Shown here piece after piece: positions 1-7,692 of a stretch of DNA of 64,000 bases. This stretch comes from Mucilaginibacter myungsuensis. Lineage in GTDB: Bacteria > Bacteroidota > Bacteroidia > Sphingobacteriales > Sphingobacteriaceae. Location: positions 266,899 to 330,898 of the forward strand of contig NZ_JADFFL010000006.1 in NCBI RefSeq assembly GCF_015222005.1, in the 5' to 3' direction. The translations under genes were made by a program, and so were the position numbers. The stretch's first letter is position 1; each line of letters opens with the position of its first letter. A model generated the notes under the pieces. That model was not told where the DNA came from. It was given only the letters and a program-made list of their open reading frames with translations, and did not search any database.

Positions 1-523
1 CCCAACGTTTTTCGGGATAGGTGAGGGTGGTGTAGGTGTTCAGATAACCATCAGGACTTGCCGCCTGTGCCGCTGCTATGCGTTTAATATAGGCATCCAG
101 CTTCTGCTCCAGTTTAGGGTCGGGGTTAAGGATCAGCAGGTCGGCGGCGCCGCGGATGGTCTCATAAACCAAGCCATCGTACCAAGGTGGACCATCGTGC
201 TTGTTGGTTTTGCTTTGGCCTTGGGCCACCATATCAAAATTAAGGAAGGCATTACGGGTGCGTCCCCATTTTTGTTTCTCGTCGATTATGTCCTGACGGT
301 CGGGGTCATACTTGCCCTCCAGTTTATCCAGCACATCGTAAACTGTTACGGTGCTCGATGTTTTCAGTTTAGGTGCCCAAAAGGCATCGTCTACCTTAAC
401 ATCCCGAAGATCTAATGGATGAACGATCTTTTTAACCAATACTTTCTTTTGCGCATCTGCCGGTTCAGCCATTACTAATAACGCGACACCTATAGCCACA
501 AGGATATATTTTTTGCTGATCAT
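1..523 (-). CDS. GH127-family beta-L-arabinofuranosidase, N-terminal part (truncated by window edge)
   Basis: The visible 174 codons encode an exported protein. A signal peptide (MISKKYILVAIGVALLVMA) is followed by the N-terminal (alpha/alpha)6-barrel region of the GH127/DUF1680 family. Family landmarks are NAFLNFD near residue 93, the HDGPPWYDG segment and DGYLNTY near residue 160. GH127 enzymes remove terminal beta-L-arabinofuranose from plant glycans. The start is the ATG at 521-523, with GGAGAC 8-13 bases upstream. The gene is divergent from the GH51 arabinofuranosidase at 770, so the pair may share a regulatory region and both act on arabinan-type substrates. The catalytic cysteine/zinc region lies beyond the window. 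Confidence 0.85.
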   Translation of the reverse strand, partial: MISKKYILVAIGVALLVMAEPADAQKKVLVKKIVHPLDLRDVKVDDAFWAPKLKTSSTVTVYDVLDKLEGKYDPDRQDIIDEKQKWGRTRNAFLNFDMVAQGQSKTNKHDGPPWYDGLVYETIRGAADLLILNPDPKLEQKLDAYIKRIAAAQAASPDGYLNTYTTLTYPEKRW

Positions 524-769
524 TTTTATTGTCTCCATATATTTTAGATATATGCGGGTGCCGGTATGCCATTTTCCGCGATCGCTAATTTAGGTAATAA
601 AAGCCTGCACAAATTTGAACGTTCTTGCCAAATTCTTTCACTAACTTGATCCGTAGCTTGCACGCCTTTGGTCAATATCGAACTAAAAGTTATCAATTGC
701 GTGCGATCACTGCTGGGGCCGAACACAGATCTTAGGAGCGTTAAATATCATCATCACCAGATCATCTCT

Positions 770-3205
770 ATGACCAAAAACATAAGCCGTCAACTTATTG
801 CACAATGTGGCTTTACTTTATTAGCTACCCTTGCCGCATCGGGGCAAACGGCGCGTATTACCATCGACGCTGCCAAAGTGTTGAATAAGATACCGGCCAA
901 CCTTTACGGAACTTGTATCGAAGACGTTAACCACGAAATATACGGCGGTCTGTACGATCAGCGCCTGTATGGCGATAGCTTTGAAGAGCCTGCACCATCA
1001 CGTCAATTTAAAGGTTGGAGAACAATTAAAGGCGAATGGGGTACCATTCCCGGCGGCGTATCCGTTAATGCGGGCGAAGGTTACAAGCTGATCAAAGAAA
1101 CGCCGGTGATACAGGATGGCAGCATCGAAGCTGATATCGCTTTTCCTAAAGGCAGTGGCGTAGCCGGTTTCATTACCCATGTAAACAACGCAGGTCCTGG
1201 TGCCGATAATTTTGACGGTTACGAGATCAGCTTAGCGCCCGAGCGGCAGGCCATAGTTTTGGGTAAACACCGTAAAAATTTCCAGTCGCTAAAAGAGGTG
1301 AAAGTTAAGTTTGATAAGACCGGCTGGACGCACTTGCGGGTTGACATCCGTGGGGCACACTTAACCATCTACGTAAATAACGAGACCAAACCAGTGATAG
1401 ACTTTACCGATACCAATAACCCCTTAGAGGCAGGCAGCGTAGGTTTAAGGACATTCTTTGCCGATGCGCAATTCCGCGGGATCAAGATAAAGAGTGATGC
1501 CGTTGATGTACCGGTGGAGTTTATCAGCAGTAAGCCATTGCAGGTCAGCTCGGTTTGGGATGCCGTTAGTGCGCCGTCGGCCAAAGTGAATTTTTCATTA
1601 GCGGATGATGCCTTTAATGGCAAACAAGCCCAAGTGATCGAGTATCTGGGCGGTACAGGCAAAGCTGGCTTAGCCAATAACGGATTGAACCGTTGGGGCA
1701 TCGGCGTTCGCCGGGGGCAAAAGTTTCAGGGGTATATTTATTTAAAGGCCGATCAGTTCAAGGGCCCGGTGACCGTGGCTTTGCAAAACGCGGCCGGGAC
1801 TAAAACTTATGCTACGCAGCAATTGAGCGGCCTGTCATCCAACTGGAAAAAACATGCTTTCAACCTGACAGCAAACACAACCGACGGTAAGGCCCGTTTT
1901 GCTGTTTACATACAAAACAAAGGTAAACTGATGTTGGATCAGGCGGTGTTAATGTCGACAGGCAAGGACCAATTCAAAGGCTTGCCTTTAAGGGCCGATA
2001 TTGCCAATAAAATGGTAGAACAGGGCCTCAACTTTGTACGCTACGGCGGTACCATGGTCAATGTGCCCGATTACAAATGGAAGAACATGGTAGGCCCAAC
2101 GGAAACGCGCCCGCCGTATAAAGGCCATTGGTACCCGTACAGCTCCAATAAATTCGGCATCAACGAGTTCGTTGCTTTTTGCGAGGCCGCCGGTGTCGAG
2201 TCGGCTTTTGCCATTAATGTAGAGGAAACCCCTCAGGACGTGACCGACATGGTGGAGTACCTGACAGGTGACGCTACCACCACCTGGGGTAAAAAGCGCG
2301 CGGCGGCCGGTCACCCTAAACCTTATCCGGTAAAATATATTGAGCTGGGTAACGAGGAAGTGATCTGGGGCGATAACCCTAAAGATTACGTGCATTATGC
2401 CGAGCGTTTCAATATCCTGTACGATGCTATCCATGCTAAAGATCCGTCCATCAAAGTGATCTGCGCGGCATGGTGGAGGCCAAAGTCGAGCAATATGGAA
2501 GTGGTGTTTAAGGCCATCAACGGCAAGGCTGACTACTGGGACCTGCACACCGATGCCGACGAAGCTAATGCCGGTGCTTTGGTTGACAAGAACCTGCAGA
2601 ACATGCGCGACCTGTTCCTGAAGTGGGACCCGAATACCAAAATGCGCATTGCTATATTTGAAGAGAACGGTGGCCTGCATGATCAGCAGCGGGCCTTGGG
2701 TCATGCTACTACGCTGAACGCTGTCCGCCGCCATGGCGATTTTGTGCTGACTTCCTGCGCGGCCAATGGCTTGCAAGCATTGGGGCAAAATGACAACGGC
2801 TGGGATCAGGGGCAGATATTCTTTACACCATCGCAGGTTTGGGGTATGCCTCCGTTTTATTCCGGGCAAATGGCCGCGAAAGCGCATCAACCGCTGTTAG
2901 TGTCGAGCACTACCAAAGGCGACCTGGATGTGACCGTTACCCGCGATGAGAACAGCAGCGAATTGATTATGCACATCATTAACATCAAAGAAGATGAGGT
3001 GAAGACCAATATCGATATCAAGGGCTTCGACCGGAGCAACCCGGCGGTTAAGGTGGCAACGCTGGCAGGTGACCTGAAAGCAAGGAACACTCCGGAGCAA
3101 CCGACCCGAACATCCACCAAGGAGACGACCGTGCAATTGACAGGGAATAATGTAAAGTACAGTTTCCCGGCGCACTCTTATACCATATTAAGGTTTAAGA
3201 AGTGA
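770..3205 (+). CDS. Alpha-L-arabinofuranosidase, GH51-like, with inserted carbohydrate-binding-like domains
   Basis: An exported 811-residue enzyme expected to release alpha-L-arabinofuranose from arabinan or arabinoxylan. The start is the ATG at 770; an in-frame TTG 102 bases upstream would spoil the signal peptide. Order: signal peptide (about 1-24), the GH51 entry motif CIEDVNHEIYGGLYDQ (about 47-62), a laminin-G/DUF1080-like insert (about 80-225), a second beta-rich module (to about 380), the TIM barrel, and a C-terminal beta domain. The acid/base is Glu529 in IELGNEE. The nucleophile is Glu631 or Glu632 in IAIFEENGG. It is longer than the classic GH51 enzymes of about 500 residues because of the inserts. 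Confidence 0.85.
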   Translation: MTKNISRQLIAQCGFTLLATLAASGQTARITIDAAKVLNKIPANLYGTCIEDVNHEIYGGLYDQRLYGDSFEEPAPSRQFKGWRTIKGEWGTIPGGVSVNAGEGYKLIKETPVIQDGSIEADIAFPKGSGVAGFITHVNNAGPGADNFDGYEISLAPERQAIVLGKHRKNFQSLKEVKVKFDKTGWTHLRVDIRGAHLTIYVNNETKPVIDFTDTNNPLEAGSVGLRTFFADAQFRGIKIKSDAVDVPVEFISSKPLQVSSVWDAVSAPSAKVNFSLADDAFNGKQAQVIEYLGGTGKAGLANNGLNRWGIGVRRGQKFQGYIYLKADQFKGPVTVALQNAAGTKTYATQQLSGLSSNWKKHAFNLTANTTDGKARFAVYIQNKGKLMLDQAVLMSTGKDQFKGLPLRADIANKMVEQGLNFVRYGGTMVNVPDYKWKNMVGPTETRPPYKGHWYPYSSNKFGINEFVAFCEAAGVESAFAINVEETPQDVTDMVEYLTGDATTTWGKKRAAAGHPKPYPVKYIELGNEEVIWGDNPKDYVHYAERFNILYDAIHAKDPSIKVICAAWWRPKSSNMEVVFKAINGKADYWDLHTDADEANAGALVDKNLQNMRDLFLKWDPNTKMRIAIFEENGGLHDQQRALGHATTLNAVRRHGDFVLTSCAANGLQALGQNDNGWDQGQIFFTPSQVWGMPPFYSGQMAAKAHQPLLVSSTTKGDLDVTVTRDENSSELIMHIINIKEDEVKTNIDIKGFDRSNPAVKVATLAGDLKARNTPEQPTRTSTKETTVQLTGNNVKYSFPAHSYTILRFKK

Positions 3206-3242
3206 CGTGATATTTCCCACTACAGCGACTAAATAGACCGAT

Positions 3243-3302
3243 AATAAGCTTACCTTCCGGCTGTCAAATTAATGATACAAAGCCGCCTCGGGTAAGCTTA
3301 TT
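3243..3302. terminator. Long inverted repeat between the GH51 and sorbosone-dehydrogenase-like genes
   Basis: Perfect 12-base arms (AATAAGCTTACC at 3243-3254, GGTAAGCTTATT at 3291-3302) enclose a second short stem (CGGCT 3258-3262 with AGCCG 3281-3285). It lies just after the GH51 stop and 47 bases before the next ATG. It could be a terminator, though there is no long U-run, or a structured 5' leader of the next gene. Confidence 0.45.
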
Positions 3303-3349
3303 TGTATATTGGCTACGCTAATAGTGAACAAACAACATCACAATTTAAA

Positions 3350-4606
3350 ATGACCAATAAACTTATGAAAGCGGCCTGCGCATCGGGCCTGCTTGTGGGG
3401 CTTGCCGCCTTTGCTGCATTCAAGACCAGTAACGACACTCCTGTTAAAATCGCCGATCTGAAAATGCCGGGTGGATTTACCGCCACCATCGTTGCCGATT
3501 CGTTAGGTCCGATCCGCCATATCGAGGCGAATGCCAAAGGCGATATCTACGCCCGTAAGAACTTTGATCCGCGCAGGGGTGGTAAAGGGGTTTTCTTTTT
3601 GACCGATACCAACCACGATGGGCGTCTGGATAAGAAACTCGCTTTTGGCGATTACCCGGGTACCGGCGTTAAGATCAAAGATGGTTATTTATATTCCTCA
3701 TCAAATAGTGCGGTATTCCGTTATAAGTTGGACAAGAACGGGCAGGTGATCGATCCGAATAAGCCCGAGACCATTGTGACCGGCCTATTAGATAAAAGGA
3801 ACGACAACTCTAAATCGCTTGCGCTTGACGACCAGGGTAATTTATATGTGACCGTTGGTTCATGGTCTGACGCTTGCCGTCAGCCTAAGTCGGCCATTGG
3901 GATACCGGGTTGCCCGATATTGGATTCGGCAGCCGGCGTTTGGAAATTCAAGGCATCTAAACAGAACCAAACTTACAGCGACGGTGTGCGCTTTGCGACC
4001 GGATTGAAGAACGTTGTCGGCATAGATTACAACCCCGTTACTAAAAGCGTTTTCGCTATGCCGCACGGCCGCAGCTTTGATAAACAATCGGGTGCGTTCT
4101 TTGTCGGTCAAAAAAGCTCGGAATTACCTGCCGAGACCATGTACGAGTTAACACAAGGGTTAGACGCGGGCTGGCCGTTCACTTACTACGATCAGCAATT
4201 AAAAAAGAGCATGCTGGCCCCCGAGTATGGCGGCGACGGCGCTAAACCCGGCGACAGCAAATTTGCCGACCCGGTCATTTCATTCCCCGGCCATTTGGCG
4301 CCGAATGCAATATTGTTCTACACCGGCAATATGTTCCCTAAGCGATATAAAAATGGCGCTTTCATCGCCTTCCACGGCAGGTCGGTATCGCCAACGCGTG
4401 GTTACTTTGTAGCATTCGTACCATTTGTTAACGGTAAGCCAACAGGCGAATGGGAAGTATTTGCCGATAACTTTACCGGACAAGATCTGGAAAAACCGAC
4501 CGGCCCGTACAAGTACCGCCCAATGGGTTTAGCGCAAGGACCTGACGGCGCTTTATATGTTTCTGACGACTTTGTGGGAGCGATCTTTAAGATCACTTAT
4601 AAATAA
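3350..4606 (+). CDS. Exported sorbosone-dehydrogenase/PQQ-GDH-like beta-propeller protein
   Basis: A 418-residue protein with a signal peptide (hydrophobic core ASGLLVGLAAFAAF). The body resembles the glucose/sorbosone dehydrogenase beta-propeller family. Clues are the opening PGGFTATIVADSLGPIRHI, internal blade repeats with G-x-L-Y-V-T and G-L-K-N-V-V-G-I-D-Y, and the ending GPDGALYVSDDFVGAIFKI. Such proteins oxidise sugars or aldoses in the periplasm, some with PQQ. The ATG at 3350 is preferred to an in-frame TTG 48 bases upstream. There is no cytochrome domain and the catalytic base is not obvious, so the substrate is unknown. Confidence 0.7.
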   Translation: MTNKLMKAACASGLLVGLAAFAAFKTSNDTPVKIADLKMPGGFTATIVADSLGPIRHIEANAKGDIYARKNFDPRRGGKGVFFLTDTNHDGRLDKKLAFGDYPGTGVKIKDGYLYSSSNSAVFRYKLDKNGQVIDPNKPETIVTGLLDKRNDNSKSLALDDQGNLYVTVGSWSDACRQPKSAIGIPGCPILDSAAGVWKFKASKQNQTYSDGVRFATGLKNVVGIDYNPVTKSVFAMPHGRSFDKQSGAFFVGQKSSELPAETMYELTQGLDAGWPFTYYDQQLKKSMLAPEYGGDGAKPGDSKFADPVISFPGHLAPNAILFYTGNMFPKRYKNGAFIAFHGRSVSPTRGYFVAFVPFVNGKPTGEWEVFADNFTGQDLEKPTGPYKYRPMGLAQGPDGALYVSDDFVGAIFKITYK

Positions 4607-4628
4607 GAGCTAAGAAAATAACATTGCT

Positions 4629-4660
4629 AAGTCGCTTCACAAAATGGAGCGGCTTTTTTT
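4629..4660 (+). terminator. Rho-independent terminator after the propeller gene
   Basis: A stem of AGTCGCTTC with GGAGCGGCT (one or more G-U pairs) is followed by TTTTTTT. It overlaps the last bases of the convergent small membrane gene. Confidence 0.8.
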
Positions 4661-4964
4661 AGTCTGCGCCGAGGGTGGTGTGCTTTAACATCGATAGTAT
4701 AAAGGCCAGTGGTATCGGTGCAAGTATCAATAACGCTAATCTGAAATAGAATTTTGAGGCGGTTTTGGATACCGCAGTTAGAATGGTGATAACGATGAGG
4801 AAGGGAGCCATGAATACGGCAGAAAATGCAAGGAGTACAAAACCCGGCAGTTCGTCATCCCCGTACTTCAGAAACAAATATACTATCCATAGCCACCCTA
4901 AAAGGTAGGCCACATAAAATGATACCGCTACGGGATGCTGCTTAAAAATCGAACCTTCTACCAT
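4659..4964 (-). CDS. Small hypothetical membrane protein (about 3 membrane segments)
   Basis: A 101-residue protein that I do not recognise. It has three hydrophobic stretches: about 13-32 (SFYVAYLLGWLWIVYLFL), about 41-63, and about 72-92. Its start lies 13 bases after the stop of the tryptophan dioxygenase gene on the same strand, so co-transcription is likely. Its last bases overlap the terminator hairpin of the convergent gene, which may serve both directions. No motif suggests a function, and no link to tryptophan breakdown can be inferred from the sequence. Confidence 0.6.
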   Translation of the reverse strand: MVEGSIFKQHPVAVSFYVAYLLGWLWIVYLFLKYGDDELPGFVLLAFSAVFMAPFLIVITILTAVSKTASKFYFRLALLILAPIPLAFILSMLKHTTLGAD

Positions 4965-4977
4965 GATCCATTAATCA

Positions 4978-5931
4978 TTAAACAATACCCAAAGCCGTCT
5001 CTACCCAAGCCTTGCCCCAATTACCAATCTCATCTGCACTCCATAACCGCGGGTAAAAGATCCGTTTTTGAAAACGCGGCGGAAGGTATTTTTGCCAGTT
5101 GGTACCGCCGGTGGCTTTGATCTCTTCAGGCTCGCGGTGCAGGTAACGTACGGCCGACTTATAGTGCGATAGTGGCCAGTTGATATTCACATGGACGTCC
5201 AGGTTGCGAAGTTCGCGTTCCAATTCGGGGGTAGCTTGTCTGGCGGCTTTAAACTGGTTGTACAGGTTATTAAAATTGTTGGTGGCGTTACTTTGCGCCA
5301 GATCGATAAAAGTTTTAGCGTACTTCTTCTCGAACTGCTTCAACGTCAGTGTTTTTTTTCCGGTCGATAATTCAGTCGCGCCAAATTTCCAGTAGATGTA
5401 TTCAAATTGTTCGGCAATGCTTGCGGTGGCTAACTCCTCACGCTTATCTTTCGCGACGAGATTGATGAAATCGGTCGCGTGTATCTCTATCATCCGGTAC
5501 TGGCCGGATTGGAAACCGCTTGCGGGTAATAAGGACATCCGGAATTTCAGGAACTGTTCTTTCTCCATGCCATCCACCATGATCTCGAACGAGTGGGTCA
5601 GCGCTTCAAAATAACGGTTGATCCGTTTTAGGCGAGCGGTGAAAAACTCAGCAGTAAGCGATGGATGGGCTGCGATCTGCTTGCACTCGTGCAGCGATAG
5701 TTTAAAGTACAACTCCGTGATCTGGTGGTAGATGATGAAGATCTCCTCGTCGGGGAACGGCGTTTTGGGGCTTTGCAAACTTAGCAACGTATCCAGGTGG
5801 ATATAATCCCAATAGGTCAAAAAATCAGCATACAACAAACCATCCAGGTACGATGCCATATCCTGGCCCATGGCCTCGTATTTTTGTTGCAGGGCAGCTA
5901 TGCGTTGTTCTATTTCGGGAGAGATGGACAT
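4978..5931 (-). CDS. kynA: Tryptophan 2,3-dioxygenase
   Basis: A 317-residue cytosolic haem enzyme that opens the indole ring of L-tryptophan to N-formylkynurenine, the first step of the kynurenine route. Family marks are LTYWDYIHLDTLL near the N-terminus, FIIYHQITELYFKL (His69 matches the conserved distal His), FRMSLLPASGFQS in the middle, and a C-terminal ATGGT-x-W-QKYLPP. Length fits bacterial homologues. No other kynurenine genes lie next to it. A near-consensus -7 box (TAACTTTA, minus strand) lies just upstream of the ATG, next to one arm of the large inverted repeat 5951-6207. Confidence 0.92.
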   Translation of the reverse strand: MSISPEIEQRIAALQQKYEAMGQDMASYLDGLLYADFLTYWDYIHLDTLLSLQSPKTPFPDEEIFIIYHQITELYFKLSLHECKQIAAHPSLTAEFFTARLKRINRYFEALTHSFEIMVDGMEKEQFLKFRMSLLPASGFQSGQYRMIEIHATDFINLVAKDKREELATASIAEQFEYIYWKFGATELSTGKKTLTLKQFEKKYAKTFIDLAQSNATNNFNNLYNQFKAARQATPELERELRNLDVHVNINWPLSHYKSAVRYLHREPEEIKATGGTNWQKYLPPRFQKRIFYPRLWSADEIGNWGKAWVETALGIV

Positions 5932-5950
5932 GGTGTAAAGTTAGGTTTTT

Positions 5951-6207
5951 AGTCCGAAAGACGGGAAGTCCGAAAGACCGAAAGTAGCTGCGATGATAGG
6001 TGCCATGAGTGTTCAACAGTAGTGAGCGTTCAATGTGATCCCGATGGAAATGGAAAGCCCGGAACGGGGACGGCCAAGAGTATAGAGAGCGGCGAGGACT
6101 TGAAATAAATAGCGGGGCCTCCTGTGTCAAAGGACTATAGCCGCTCGTTTCCGGGCAAAAGCATCTTTTCTAACTTCCGGTCTTTCGGACTTCCCGTCTT
6201 TCGGACT
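5951..6207. repeat. Large inverted repeat filling the divergent kynA / fluoride-antiporter spacer
   Basis: Two 35-base arms (5951-5985 and 6173-6207) match at 34 of 35 positions as reverse complements. They are built from reiterations of AAGTCCGAAAGACGGG-like words. The 187-base interior holds one copy of a dispersed repeat (6044-6125). Related wording recurs at 19629-19662. I see no open reading frame of note here. Confidence 0.8.
6044..6125 (+). repeat. Dispersed palindromic repeat, TGGAAAGCCCG/GAGGACTTG family, copy 1
   Basis: Shares the blocks TGGAAAGCCCG, GGCGAGGACTTG and ATAGC-x-x-GG-x-CC with copies at 57490-57583 (same strand) and 61509-61570 (opposite strand). It is GC-rich, non-coding, and lies inside the large inverted repeat. 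Confidence 0.65.
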
Positions 6208-6213
6208 AAATAT

Positions 6214-6221
6214 TATCTTTG
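6214..6221 (+). promoter_or_regulatory. Bacteroidota-type -7 promoter box of the fluoride-responsive transcript
   Basis: TATCTTTG matches TAnnTTTG exactly. The predicted transcription start (about 6227-6230) falls a few bases before the fluoride aptamer. No good -33 TTTG is visible at the usual distance. Confidence 0.6.
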
Positions 6222-6233
6222 CTTATCTAAAAA

Positions 6234-6285
6234 AGGTGATGGTGCTCCACCTAATTGAACCGCTGCAAAGCTGATGGCGCCTACC
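6234..6285 (+). ncRNA. Fluoride riboswitch (crcB motif)
   Basis: The sequence carries the conserved aptamer parts in order: GGTGATGG, a CCACC pairing segment, the AACCGC strand, and the terminal CTGATGGCGCCTACC (6271-6285). These match the crcB/fluoride riboswitch consensus. It lies in the 5' leader 35 bases before the ATG of the CLC gene at 6320, which has CLC-F marks, so sensor and effector agree. There is no strong terminator stem between aptamer and ATG, so control may be at translation. Fluoride binding should turn expression on. Confidence 0.93.
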
Positions 6286-6319
6286 CAAATAAATTAATTG
6301 TTTATTTGCCTGTAGGTGT

Positions 6320-7567
6320 ATGCTAAAAAATATCTTTAATAAGTCTGCAATTCGTCCGGCGCTGGTGGCTGTGCCTGTTTCTGTTGCCATTGGTAGTATG
6401 GTGGCGCTCTTTTTGGTGCTGCTTAATTGGGCTATCCATTTTAGGTTCGGGCATATATGGCTGTTGTACCTGTTGCCTTTGGCGGGTATCGGCATCCATT
6501 TTTTGTATAAACTTTATGGCAGTTCGGCCGGGCGTGGCAACGATCTGATCATCGACGAGATACATGAACCCGGTGCCGGTGTGCCTAAACGTATGGCCCC
6601 GCTCATCCTGATCACCACCGTCATCACCCACCTCTTCGGCGGATCTGCCGGGCGCGAGGGGACGGCCGTGCAAATCGGTGGCAGTGTAGCCAATTGGTTA
6701 GCTGATGTGTTTAAACTCGATGGCGAGGGGCGCAAACTTTTACTAACCGCGGGCATAGCAGCCGGCTTTGGGGCGGTATTCGGCACGCCAATAACCGGAG
6801 CGATGTTCGCCATCGAAGTGCTGACCGTTGGTCGTTTAAAGCACGATGCGTTGATCCCCTGCCTGGTTGGCGGCCTTGTAGGCCACCTTACCGTTTGGGC
6901 CTGGAGCGTGCCGCATACCCACTACCATATTGATGTTACACCTGCCGACTACAGGTTTTACGGTTATCAACTGCACCTCAATTTCATGCTAATGCTTAAA
7001 GCTGCCGTCGCTGCTATTTGCTTTGGCGTGGTGAGTTATGGTTTTGCAAGGGCTACCCATTTGGTGAAAGATAGCTTTGCCAGGCTGGTCAAAATAAGTT
7101 GGCTGATACCGGCGTTCGGCGGCGTTGTTATCGTATTGCTTACCTTCATTATCGGTAAGCCCGACTATCTGAGTTTGGGTGTAGCCCCCGAATATCCCGG
7201 CGCAATAACCATCCCATCGGCTTTCTATCCCGGCGGCGCGGATGCATCAAGCTGGATATGGAAGTTGGTGTACACATCCATCACTCTCGGCACAGGCTTT
7301 AAAGGCGGCGAGGTGACACCGCTCTTTTACATCGGCGCAACTTTGGGTAATGCACTTGCCGGGGTTATGAGCGCGCCTGTAAGCCTGTTTGCCGCGCTTG
7401 GTTTTATTGGTGTGTTTTGCGGGGCTACCAAAACCCCTATCGCTTGTACTATTATGGGCTGGGAGTTATTCGGTCCGCAGTACCTTATCTATTTTGCGGT
7501 GGTATGTTTGGTAGCTTACCTAAGTAGTGGCAAGGTAGGTATCTACAGTGCACAAAGGCGGCGGTAG
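6320..7567 (+). CDS. CLC-F type fluoride/proton antiporter
   Basis: A 415-residue inner-membrane protein of the CLC superfamily that should export fluoride. The usual Cl- motif GSGIP is replaced by GRGNDLI (71-77), close to the GNNLI signature of CLC-F proteins. The gating glutamate is Glu113 in SAGREGT. GFGAVFGTPITGAMFAIE follows at 150-166, and GFKGGEVTP (327-334, Thr333) replaces the GIFAP motif of chloride CLCs. It lacks the C-terminal CBS domains of eukaryotic channels. The fluoride riboswitch directly upstream strongly supports fluoride as substrate. The start is the ATG at 6320, preceded by GTAGGTGT. Confidence 0.9.
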   Translation: MLKNIFNKSAIRPALVAVPVSVAIGSMVALFLVLLNWAIHFRFGHIWLLYLLPLAGIGIHFLYKLYGSSAGRGNDLIIDEIHEPGAGVPKRMAPLILITTVITHLFGGSAGREGTAVQIGGSVANWLADVFKLDGEGRKLLLTAGIAAGFGAVFGTPITGAMFAIEVLTVGRLKHDALIPCLVGGLVGHLTVWAWSVPHTHYHIDVTPADYRFYGYQLHLNFMLMLKAAVAAICFGVVSYGFARATHLVKDSFARLVKISWLIPAFGGVVIVLLTFIIGKPDYLSLGVAPEYPGAITIPSAFYPGGADASSWIWKLVYTSITLGTGFKGGEVTPLFYIGATLGNALAGVMSAPVSLFAALGFIGVFCGATKTPIACTIMGWELFGPQYLIYFAVVCLVAYLSSGKVGIYSAQRRR

Positions 7568-7627
7568 GACGCTTTTTCATGCCCCGTTTATGGAGATAGA
7601 AGCGGCTATCGAATTAGTAAATGATAA

Positions 7628-7671
7628 AAAGCGCATTAAGCCCTGAAGCAATGCCAGACTTAATGCGCTTT
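7628..7671. terminator. Bidirectional terminator between convergent genes
   Basis: Perfect 13-base arms AAAGCGCATTAAG (7628-7640) and CTTAATGCGCTTT (7659-7671), with T-rich or A-rich flanks on both sides. It sits between the CLC gene and the convergent GH76 gene. Confidence 0.8.
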
Positions 7672-7692
7672 AGTTTTAACGAGCGAATTTAA

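Noticed and set aside
1988..2890. 300-codon open frame on the minus strand inside the GH51 gene
   Set aside because: It is a shadow of a well-supported enzyme; its translation shows no family features.
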